A stretch of 64,000 nucleotides of DNA from Deltaproteobacteria bacterium (GTDB taxonomy: Bacteria > Desulfobacterota > Desulfomonilia > UBA1062): contig JAKPPU010000032.1 of assembly GCA_029547185.1 (NCBI GenBank), forward strand, positions 62,001 through 126,000, given 5' to 3'. Shown piece after piece: positions 52,112-59,647 of this stretch. Under the pieces are notes generated by a model, which was not told the origin of the DNA, searched no databases, and saw nothing but the letters and a program-made list of their open reading frames with translations. Each line of letters opens with the position of its first letter. The first letter of the stretch is position 1. The position numbers and the translations under genes were made by a program.

Positions 52112-52731
52112 ACATCGGACCCTACTCAATCGAAGACTATATGCACATGATCAAGTCGTTCCACGGCAATATCGCGCCGGGGCTCATCATCGGAGGATTC
52201 ATGGTGGATCTCGCAAAGAAAAATCTTCCCGACGAGATCCTCTTTGACGCCATCAGCGAGACGAGCACCTGTCTACCGGATGCGATCCAGCTCCTGACGC
52301 CCTGCACCATCGGCAACGGCTGGCTCAAGGTTATGAACTTCGGGCGGTATGCCCTCTGCCTCTATGACAAGTATCAGGGGAAAGGCGTGAGGGTGTATCT
52401 CGATTCCGATAAGGTGGAGAACTGGCCGGAGATCAGGGACTGGTTTTTCAAGAAGAAGACGAGGAAGGAGCAGGACCCGAACAGGCTCAGGGACGAGATC
52501 ATCGAGGCGGGCCCCGACATTCTCACCTGCCAGAGGGTGGTCGTCGAAGGTGCGTTTCTCGGCAAGAAGGGCAAGGGAGCCATTGCGAAATGCCCGTCGT
52601 GCAACGAGGCGTATCCGGTCAAGGATGGGACCCTATGCCTCGCCTGCCAGGGGGGCAGCCCGTATCGAGACACACCCCGGACAGACCCGACCGAGGAAAA
52701 GCCGAGTCTGCGGATAATAACCGGAGATTGA
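52108..52731 (+). CDS. FmdE-like protein with C-terminal zinc ribbon
   Basis: The 207-residue protein matches the FmdE (formylmethanofuran dehydrogenase subunit E) family: SFHGNIAPGLIIGGFMVDLA, SETSTCLPDAIQLLTPCTIG and KVMNFGRYALCLYD, with a cysteine pair that can bind a metal. The C-terminus adds a CPSCNEAYPVKDGTLCLAC zinc ribbon. FmdE-like proteins accompany molybdopterin enzymes in many anaerobes without a proven role. Start overlap (ATGA) with modC ties it to molybdate uptake, and the flavoprotein gene starts four bases after its stop. Confidence 0.9.
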   Translation: MNIGPYSIEDYMHMIKSFHGNIAPGLIIGGFMVDLAKKNLPDEILFDAISETSTCLPDAIQLLTPCTIGNGWLKVMNFGRYALCLYDKYQGKGVRVYLDSDKVENWPEIRDWFFKKKTRKEQDPNRLRDEIIEAGPDILTCQRVVVEGAFLGKKGKGAIAKCPSCNEAYPVKDGTLCLACQGGSPYRDTPRTDPTEEKPSLRIITGD

Positions 52732-52735
52732 GCAC

Positions 52736-54667
52736 GTGGGATTCGATCGTCTGTTCTCACCCATCGCCATACAGGGGATGGAGCTTAAGAACCGCATCGT
52801 CATGCTCCCCATGAGCACGGGATTCACCGAGCCCGACAATACGACAGGCGATCGCTTCATCAACTTCTATACCGAGAGGGCAAAGGGCGGCGCCGGTCTG
52901 ATCGTCATTCCCTTCACCCCGATGAGTGACGGGGCACCCATCGAGCCCGGGCTCTTCGACGACCGCTTCCTCCCCGGCGTCAGCAGACTCACGTCGGAGA
53001 TTCATTCATACGGCGCCAAGGCAGCGGCCCAGCTGATTATCTCGTACATCGTCATCCTCCACGGCGGCCTCCCCGAAATAGTAGGCCCGTCGCCCGTTTT
53101 CAACAAGATCCTGCGCACGGTCCCGAGAGAGCTCACCAGGGACGAGATACGCCTCATCGTCTCCGCATTCGGCGATGCGGCCCGACGTTCGCGCGAGGGA
53201 GGCTTCGATGCCGTAGAGGTCCTTGTCGGCGGCGGCTACATCCTGAACCGCTTCCTCTCACCAATCGGCAACGAGCGAAAGGACGAATACGGAGGCAGCC
53301 TCGAAAACAGGATGAGGATCATCCTCGAGATCATCGAGGACATCAGGGAGAAGGCGGGCAGGGATTTCCCCATCATGTGCCGCCTGAATGTCGATGAACA
53401 GATGCCGGGCGGGCACACCATCGAGGAGTCGAAAGAGGTGGCCAGGGCCCTCGAAAGGGCCGGCGTCAGCGCGATAACCATCTACACCGGCTGGCATGAG
53501 TCTCCCGTCCCGACGGTAGCGCCTTCGCTGCCCAAGGGCGCCTTTGCCCACCTGTCCCAGAAGCTCAAAGAGTGCATAGATATTCCGGTCATCGCCACCA
53601 ACCGGATCAACGACCCCTACATCGCGGAAAAGATCCTGGCCGAGGGAAAGGCCGACCTCATCGGCATGGGACGGGCCCTCCTGGCCGACCCCGAGCTCCC
53701 GAACAAGGCCGGGGAAGGCCGGGTCGAGGAGATCCTCCCCTGCCTGGCCTGCTCCGAGTGCCTTGCGCTGCTCATGGCTGCAGCGTACGGCGGGGCTGCC
53801 GGCATCGATCGGTCGTTCTGCAGTGTCAACCCCCTGGCCGGGAAAGAGGCTGAAGGACTCCTCGATGCGCCGGCCCGGAAGAAGCGGGTGTACGTCATCG
53901 GCAGCGGTCCGGCGGGCATGGTCGCGGCAAGAACGGCAGCCTCAAGAGGCCACGAGGTAACCGTGCTCGAAAGGGAGAGCGGGCCGGGAGGCAGGCTTGT
54001 CACCGCAGCCCTTCCTCCGTTCAAGGATGAGATCCGAAACCTCGTCCGGAGCCTCCATGTGCAGGGTCGGAAGGCGGGTGTCAAATTCAGGTTCAATACC
54101 CATGCCGGTCCCGAGCTCATCGAAAGGGAGAAGCCGGATGCCGTCGTGCTGGCAACAGGGGCCGACGTCCTCATCCCTCCCGTGCCGGGAATCGGCGGGC
54201 GCAATGTCGTGCCGGCAGAGGACGTGCTCACCGGGCACCAGAGCGTGCACGGGTCGGTAATAGTTGTCGGCGGCGGGATGGTCGGCTGTGAGACGGCCGA
54301 GTTCCTCGTCGAGAGAGGCGTGAAGGACGTGACGGTTCTCGAGATGCTCGGCCGGATGGCGGACAACGTCGTTCCCACATACCGCCCCTTTTTCCTCGCA
54401 CGGCTGAAAGATGCCGGTGTGAAGCTCGAAGCCAATACGACCGTAACCGGGATCACGGAGCAGGGCGTCAGCGTCGTGAAGAATGAAGTCCCCGGATTCG
54501 TTCCCGGAGACACGGTGGTCCTCGCGGCAGGCTTCAGGGCGGACCCCGAAAAGCTCGAGCGGTTCAAGGGAAGCGCTGCCGAGGTCTACTCGGTGGGTGA
54601 CTGCGTGAAGGCCCGGACAATCAAGGATGCCATCGAAGAGGGGTTCAGAGTAGGAAAATCGCTTTGA
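52736..54667 (+). CDS. Old-yellow-enzyme/2,4-dienoyl-CoA reductase-type FMN, Fe-S, FAD oxidoreductase
   Basis: The 643-residue protein has an FMN-binding TIM barrel (residues about 1-330; NRIVMLPMSTGFTEPDN, GYILNRFLSPIGNERKDEYG, KADLIGMGRALLADPELPNK), a cysteine cluster, and an FAD/NAD(P)H domain (VYVIGSGPAGMVAARTAASR, SVIVVGGGMVGCETAEFLVE, SVGDCVKARTIKDAIEEG). The Fe-S motif reads CLACSECLAL with the fourth Cys about 20 residues later, one residue shorter and with a longer second gap than the usual CxxCxxxCx11C. The GTG start at 52736 follows ggagattg. It is the last gene of the mod cluster. Its substrate, an enone or enoyl-CoA, is unknown. Confidence 0.9.
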   Translation: MGFDRLFSPIAIQGMELKNRIVMLPMSTGFTEPDNTTGDRFINFYTERAKGGAGLIVIPFTPMSDGAPIEPGLFDDRFLPGVSRLTSEIHSYGAKAAAQLIISYIVILHGGLPEIVGPSPVFNKILRTVPRELTRDEIRLIVSAFGDAARRSREGGFDAVEVLVGGGYILNRFLSPIGNERKDEYGGSLENRMRIILEIIEDIREKAGRDFPIMCRLNVDEQMPGGHTIEESKEVARALERAGVSAITIYTGWHESPVPTVAPSLPKGAFAHLSQKLKECIDIPVIATNRINDPYIAEKILAEGKADLIGMGRALLADPELPNKAGEGRVEEILPCLACSECLALLMAAAYGGAAGIDRSFCSVNPLAGKEAEGLLDAPARKKRVYVIGSGPAGMVAARTAASRGHEVTVLERESGPGGRLVTAALPPFKDEIRNLVRSLHVQGRKAGVKFRFNTHAGPELIEREKPDAVVLATGADVLIPPVPGIGGRNVVPAEDVLTGHQSVHGSVIVVGGGMVGCETAEFLVERGVKDVTVLEMLGRMADNVVPTYRPFFLARLKDAGVKLEANTTVTGITEQGVSVVKNEVPGFVPGDTVVLAAGFRADPEKLERFKGSAAEVYSVGDCVKARTIKDAIEEGFRVGKSL

Positions 54668-54829
54668 CGGACATCCGGCTTATTGATCCGGCAGCTCATT
54701 CTCCGAATCACACACGGCCCATTTCCAGGATTCTGTTCAGTGATTCATTTGCCGGATCAGAAAAATCCCTGAAGCGGACGGATGACGATTAGGCTTGATT
54801 TTTCTTCGGCCGCGGACAAAATTGGATTC

Positions 54830-55036
54830 ATGATACAGGTCGTCGAAGGAAGGGTCTGCGAGGTCTGCGGGAAGAACGAGGCAGTGGTCGCATGCAACGG
54901 GTGCGGCAAGGCGCTCTGCAGGGAGTGCCGGACCTTCGATATCTGGTGCTATGGCTGCGGCCACGGCAACACCATGGCGTTCTGCAAAGAGTGCAACAAA
55001 AACCCGGACGTAAACATCTGGAAGGGTCAAAAGTAA
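54830..55036 (+). CDS. Small zinc-binding protein (eight-plus cysteines)
   Basis: The 68-residue protein has paired cysteines at CEVCGK, CNGCGKALCRECR, CYGCGHG and CKECNK, enough for two zinc sites in a B-box or FYVE-like cross-brace. No other feature is seen. The start is uncertain: an ATG at 54830 gives the compact domain, a frame from 54782 adds 16 residues; neither has a strong ribosome site. A partial PilZ frame follows 17 nt later. An inverted repeat (tgatccggca at 54684, tgccggatca at 54750) lies upstream. Confidence 0.65.
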   Translation: MIQVVEGRVCEVCGKNEAVVACNGCGKALCRECRTFDIWCYGCGHGNTMAFCKECNKNPDVNIWKGQK

Positions 55037-55052
55037 CCGGAGCCGCGGAGGC

Positions 55053-55238
55053 ATGTACGTAAACACCGATATCCCCTTCGATGAAGGCACCTATCTCAAT
55101 GCACAGCTGGATCTGGGAGGTTCCGGCAGGCCTCTCTGGGTCCAGGGCCGAGTCGTGAGGTCCTCGGGAGAGGGCGTGGCGATGGAGTTCTCCCATGCGG
55201 AGATGGAGGGGTTGAGCAGGGCGCTGACGATATCATGA
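55053..55238 (+). CDS. N-terminally incomplete PilZ-like protein
   Basis: The 61-residue frame reads MYVNTDIPFDEGTYLNAQLD, LGGSGRPLWVQGRVVRSSGE and GVAMEFSHAEMEGLSRALTI, the second half of a PilZ barrel. The c-di-GMP-binding RxxxR and N/DxSxxG parts belong before this. The codons directly upstream in the same frame read NRSRGG, fitting NxSxxG, but a TAA lies 14 codons upstream and no start codon intervenes. The gene either starts at this ATG (ggaggc before it) as a non-binding half domain, or is the stump of a larger gene. Confidence 0.5.
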   Translation: MYVNTDIPFDEGTYLNAQLDLGGSGRPLWVQGRVVRSSGEGVAMEFSHAEMEGLSRALTIS

Positions 55239-55533
55239 ACCGAGCCGGTTTCACTCCGTAATCCAAGGCCTCCTGAAACCCTTCGAATCTGGAAATTTTT
55301 TTCTCCTTTGGAGAAATATATTACTCACGCCAAATTCAGCATTTTCTTGGATGATTTTATAAATCTTTGATAATAAAGAAGAGATTTGTTTTGATGTATC
55401 TCCTGTCTCGGTTTTATCAGCCTTTTTTTCTGGCATGATAATTGATAAAAATCACGACGGTAAATTGTGTTTATGGAATTACCAGGAAAGTACCGGCAGG
55501 TTTACATCTCGAATATCAGGGAGAGAAGGCTAC

Positions 55534-57141
55534 ATGGGAAATACAACGAAAGAGCCCGGGCTTGTATTGATCCACCGTTCTTCGGAAACCAGGAATCAAG
55601 TCGTCATCCCCCCGATCATCATGAAGAAGATCTACTCGATCGGAAGTCTGAAAAACATTGAAGAGGGTGTGTCGTTCACCATAAAGAATCCGCTGAAAGA
55701 CACCCTGATCATCGGGCTCAACGGACTTTCCCTCGATGGTTGTGTGATTCCCCCGGAAGATGTGGAGTTGAAGAGCGACGGAATGAGCCTCAGGGCGAGC
55801 GAGATGAGCGAAAACCAGCCCTTTCCCTTTCCCATGGGCCAGGATGTGGAATTCCATGTGCGCGCTCTGCCCCTGGCAAAGCACACCGAGCATAAGATCG
55901 CCGTATCGTGCAGCACCGATCTTTACGGTATGCTGAACCTGGAGGCATCAGATATCGTTATCGAGATGAGAGAATCCCGGAAGAAGCTGCCGTACGACAA
56001 GCAGAACAACTACAGCATGGACGTCATCAGGGCCCGGCAGAAGTTCGTGGAAGAGTATACGGGTACGAGCTTCAATCACATCAAGAATCACTCCTTCGAC
56101 CCCATCGTAACGCAGGGGAACATAGAGAACTTCACCGGCGTCGCACAGGTGCCTCTCGGGTTTGCCGGCCCGCTCCTCATCAACGGCGAACATGCCAAGG
56201 GCGAGTTCCTTATCCCCATGTGCACGAGCGAAGGGACCCTCGTGGCATCCTACAACAGGGGCATGAAGCTCATTAACATGTGCGGAGGGGTCAAGGTGAC
56301 CGTGGTCGAAGACCGCATGCAGAGGTCGCCGGCATTCGCCTTCGACTCGGCCCGGGAAGGCAGGGACTTCATGCTCTGGGTAGACGAGCACATGGATGAG
56401 ATCCGGAAGCATGCCGAGTCCGGCTCGAAGGTCGCCAAGCTCCTGGGCATCGAAAGGTACATGGCGAGCAGGCTCGTCTACTTAAGGTTCAACTACTACA
56501 CGGGAGACGCTGCAGGCCAGAACATGGTGAGCATGTGCACCTATACGGCATGCAACTGGATCCTCTCCCAGGTCGATACGGTCCGGCACTTCTATATGGA
56601 CGGCAACATCTCCACCGACAAGAAGGCGTCCTTCATCAACAACCTCAATACCCGCGGCAAGAGGGTCATCGGAGAGATCCTCATCCCAAAAGAGATCATG
56701 ATGCAGCACATGAGGGTCGATCCCGTAACTCTCGACTATCTCTGCAGGGCATGCCAGCTCGGCGCCTTCATGGGAGGAGCCGTGAGCAACGGCCTCCATG
56801 CAGCCAATGCCCTGGCAGCTATCTTCATCGCAACCGGCCAGGACGTGGCGAACGTGTCGGAGTCGTCCACGGGCATGGTGTGCACCGAGATCACGCCCGA
56901 GGGTGATCTGTACGGGTCGCTGACGCTCCCTTCACTGATCGTGGCTACGTACGGCGGCGGCACAGGCCTTCCCACCCAGCGGGAATGCCTCGAGTCGCTC
57001 GGGTGCTACGGCCTCGGCAAGGCAATGAAATTCGCAGAGATCGTGACCGCTGCCGCCACCGCAGGGGAAATCTCCCTTGCCGGAGCGATCGCGTCGCTCG
57101 ACTGGGTCACGAGCCACGAGCGCCTGGGCAAGAACCGCTAG
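55534..57141 (+). CDS. Class I HMG-CoA reductase with an unassigned N-terminal domain
   Basis: The 535-residue protein has a complete class I HMG-CoA reductase core (residues about 165-535). Catalytic residues are present: E233 in CTSEGTLVAS, K363 in STDKKASFINN, D437 in TGQDVANVSES and H528 in WVTSHERLGKNR. The GDAAGQNM and GGGTGLPTQ NAD(P)H motifs are also seen. The first about 160 residues (for example VSFTIKNPLKDTLIIGLNGL) form a beta-rich domain not found in eukaryotic or class II enzymes. It reduces HMG-CoA to mevalonate, or acts on a related acyl-CoA. The ATG at 55534 follows agggagagaagg. The DUF2156 gene follows, 96 nt away. No other mevalonate gene is in the window. Confidence 0.85.
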   Translation: MGNTTKEPGLVLIHRSSETRNQVVIPPIIMKKIYSIGSLKNIEEGVSFTIKNPLKDTLIIGLNGLSLDGCVIPPEDVELKSDGMSLRASEMSENQPFPFPMGQDVEFHVRALPLAKHTEHKIAVSCSTDLYGMLNLEASDIVIEMRESRKKLPYDKQNNYSMDVIRARQKFVEEYTGTSFNHIKNHSFDPIVTQGNIENFTGVAQVPLGFAGPLLINGEHAKGEFLIPMCTSEGTLVASYNRGMKLINMCGGVKVTVVEDRMQRSPAFAFDSAREGRDFMLWVDEHMDEIRKHAESGSKVAKLLGIERYMASRLVYLRFNYYTGDAAGQNMVSMCTYTACNWILSQVDTVRHFYMDGNISTDKKASFINNLNTRGKRVIGEILIPKEIMMQHMRVDPVTLDYLCRACQLGAFMGGAVSNGLHAANALAAIFIATGQDVANVSESSTGMVCTEITPEGDLYGSLTLPSLIVATYGGGTGLPTQRECLESLGCYGLGKAMKFAEIVTAAATAGEISLAGAIASLDWVTSHERLGKNR

Positions 57142-57237
57142 TATACGGCAGCATCCAAACCAAGAGGGAGATATGCAGATTCAAGGACGATGCATTAAGG
57201 TCGAGTCCCCTGCAGATCAGCCCAGAGGGTCATTCCT

Positions 57238-58233
57238 ATGGAATACAGCTATCCGGGAATCCGGGGACAGGTCGATCTCTTCACCCTCGAAGAGCGGCTC
57301 TCATACCTCAGGAGATACGGCAACCAGTGCATGTCTTTTTCAACGCTCCAGCCCGAGATGCATTTCTTCGATGTCCCGGGCATCGGATTCATTGCCTTCA
57401 GGGAGAAATGGGGCAACCGTCTGACCCTCGCCGATCCGGTATGCGATGCGAAGGACCGCGAGGTCCTGCTCAGAGAGCTTCACAGGGACGGCAAGCGCAC
57501 GACCTTTGTTCAGATCTCCCAGGAGGTTGCAGAACTGCTCCATGACAAGTTCGGGTACTATGCCACCCAGTTCGGATCCGAGATCAGCGTCGACCTCGAA
57601 AAGTGGGACCTGAAGGGAAAGAAGAAGCAGATCTTGAGGACGTCCGTCAACCATGCCAAGAAGGCGGGTGTGGTCATCACTGAAAAGTTCGACTACGGCG
57701 AATGCCGACGGCTCGCGGATGAATGGCTGAAGACGCGCAGGTTCAGGAAATGCGAGATAGGATTTCTGATAAGGCCCATGGACATGGACTACCAGGAAGA
57801 GACGAGAAAGTTTTTTGCCTATCTGGATGGCGAGCTCATCGGGTTCGTCTATTTCGATCCGATCTACTTTCATGACAAGGTGATCGGATACGTGCCCAAT
57901 ATCTCCCGCTTCAGCGGCAGGTTCAAGCCGGGCGTCTTTTACCCGCTCATGGTTCACGCCATCGAGGTATTCAAGAGCGAAGGCGTGAAGCAGTTGAATC
58001 TCGGGCTGTGCCCCCTGGTGGTGAGCGATCTCGACATGCCCTGCGAGTCTGCCCTCCAGAAAAAGCTCAATCGGTTCCTGTACCGGCACGGCAACTGGAT
58101 ATTCAGCTTCAAGGGGCTCTACTTCACCAAATCACGGTTCGACGGGGTCGTGACCAAGGTATTCGGCGCGCACAGGGAGTATCTCCCGGTAATACCCTTC
58201 CTGACCATGTTCAAGCTCTCGAACATGGTGTGA
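57238..58233 (+). CDS. DUF2156 (MprF C-terminal, aminoacyl-lipid transferase-like) protein
   Basis: The 331-residue soluble protein matches the GNAT-like DUF2156 domain of lysyl-phosphatidylglycerol synthase. It has an N-terminal half (FSTLQPEMHFFDVPGIGFIA) and a second GNAT-like half (FFAYLDGELIGFVYFDPIYF, GVKQLNLGLCPLVVSDLD). No flippase membrane domain is present. In MprF this domain moves an aminoacyl group from tRNA to lipid; stand-alone versions are unproven. It follows the HMG-CoA reductase gene and is convergent with the methyltransferase. Confidence 0.85.
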   Translation: MEYSYPGIRGQVDLFTLEERLSYLRRYGNQCMSFSTLQPEMHFFDVPGIGFIAFREKWGNRLTLADPVCDAKDREVLLRELHRDGKRTTFVQISQEVAELLHDKFGYYATQFGSEISVDLEKWDLKGKKKQILRTSVNHAKKAGVVITEKFDYGECRRLADEWLKTRRFRKCEIGFLIRPMDMDYQEETRKFFAYLDGELIGFVYFDPIYFHDKVIGYVPNISRFSGRFKPGVFYPLMVHAIEVFKSEGVKQLNLGLCPLVVSDLDMPCESALQKKLNRFLYRHGNWIFSFKGLYFTKSRFDGVVTKVFGAHREYLPVIPFLTMFKLSNMV

Positions 58234-58255
58234 GATACTTCAAGCGGACCTTTTG

Positions 58256-58924
58256 CTAGAGCGCTTTTTTCTGCCCCCGTATGGACCAGTGGCAGTCCAT
58301 GCCGAGCATCTTGAAGTATTTTATCTCTGCAATTTCGAAGCCCAGTGACTTCAAGAGGCCGGGATAGTCGTAGATGGGGTGGACGGCATTGTCTGCGGTA
58401 AGCCAGTAGAGTGTCGCAGCGAAATACCAGTAGATGGTCTGGAATGTCTTATAGAAGCTGCCGCCGTTTTGCGGCAGGGTGAAGTCGCCGATGACCATTG
58501 AGCCGCCCGGCTTTACGCAGCTCGTGAGATGGGTCAGGATCTGAAGCATCTTCTCCCTGGGAAATACGTTCAGAAAATAATTCGCGATGACCATGTCATA
58601 AACAGGACCGTGATGCTCCTGGAGGATGTCATTGTTTATTATCCGGATGGGTTTGCTCAGCCTTGCCCGCTCGATCTTCTTCTGCATGTACTTGAGCATG
58701 GTCTTCGAGATATCGACCGCCGTGACATCGACCCCTCTCCTGGCCGCCTTTATTGCCTCGATGCCGTGCCCCACGCCCGCGATGAGCAGCTTGTCGCCCG
58801 GCTTGAGGTGATCGAGCATCGCCACCTTGCACTTCGGGATCTGCCCCAGGCTGTAAAGGCTGCCCGTGAGCTCGTACTGGAATCCCATCAGCCAGTATCC
58901 ATCTCTCAAGTCACCGTTTTTCAT
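58256..58924 (-). CDS. Class I SAM-dependent methyltransferase
   Basis: The 222-residue protein has motif I LLIAGVGHGIEAIKAARRGV, motif II with VTAVDISKTMLKYM, post motifs YDMVIANYFLNVFP and VKPGGSMVIGDF, and a distal hydrophobic segment (FQTIYWYFAATLYWL) suggesting a lipid or quinone-like substrate. The start follows gaggga. It is convergent with the DUF2156 gene with 22 bp between stops. Confidence 0.88.
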   Translation of the reverse strand: MKNGDLRDGYWLMGFQYELTGSLYSLGQIPKCKVAMLDHLKPGDKLLIAGVGHGIEAIKAARRGVDVTAVDISKTMLKYMQKKIERARLSKPIRIINNDILQEHHGPVYDMVIANYFLNVFPREKMLQILTHLTSCVKPGGSMVIGDFTLPQNGGSFYKTFQTIYWYFAATLYWLTADNAVHPIYDYPGLLKSLGFEIAEIKYFKMLGMDCHWSIRGQKKAL

Positions 58925-59126
58925 AATGATCCCTCATTGAATTTTTATTATCATCCGCACTCTTGGAACTATTGAACAAATTATACCATTTCTCCATCCT
59001 TTGTGCCACCACAATGGTGAAAATTATTTGGAGATTTGCCTATAAAACACTGGAAAACAGATGCGCTGCGGGTTATAGGAGATGTGGACTTTTTCAAGTC
59101 GGTATTAGACGAAGCACGAGGCATCC

Positions 59127-59579
59127 ATGAAGAAGAAAAACGCAAAGGAAAATTCGGAAAACCAGGTACGCAAAACCCCGGAAAGCAGGACGGCCAGGGG
59201 CGAGCTCTATCGCTTCGGCGAGGTTGCCGTGCAGGTCGAAGGGGTGGACGTAAATATATGGCAGTGCTCGGTCGAGGGCACGACCATCGGGTTCGTGACC
59301 TATACCCCCGAATACAAGTTCAGGACCGAGAGCAAGGGGAGGGACTACGGCTTCCAGGGCTTCCATTCCGATACCATCGAAGACGCGCAGCTCTTTCCCG
59401 CAACCGACGTGAACCGCTATTCATCCTTGAGGAATGCAGCCAGGGCCGTCGTGGCCTGCCACTACAGCGGCAGGCAGTACACTTATATCCACGACAACAT
59501 CGCCATCCTCGACGGCAAGGTCGTACCGGAAAGCGTGTTCAAAGGCAGGAAGATCATAAAGCCCACCCTCGAAAGCTGA
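59127..59579 (+). CDS. Hypothetical protein with charged N-terminus
   Basis: The 150-residue protein starts with a basic stretch (MKKKNAKENSENQVRKTPES) and continues with an alpha/beta core (WQCSVEGTTIGFVTYTPEYK, GFQGFHSDTIEDAQLFPATD, HYSGRQYTYIHDNIAILDGK). No known domain was recognised. The frame has coding character throughout and is convergent with the acyl-CoA synthetase. The ribosome site (gaggc) is weak. Confidence 0.6.
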   Translation: MKKKNAKENSENQVRKTPESRTARGELYRFGEVAVQVEGVDVNIWQCSVEGTTIGFVTYTPEYKFRTESKGRDYGFQGFHSDTIEDAQLFPATDVNRYSSLRNAARAVVACHYSGRQYTYIHDNIAILDGKVVPESVFKGRKIIKPTLES

Positions 59580-59647
59580 AGTGCGAATGCCCTCAATCGG
59601 TGCGGTCGGCTTTGCACAAAAGGGGAGGACCGGACTCTCCCGTACGC

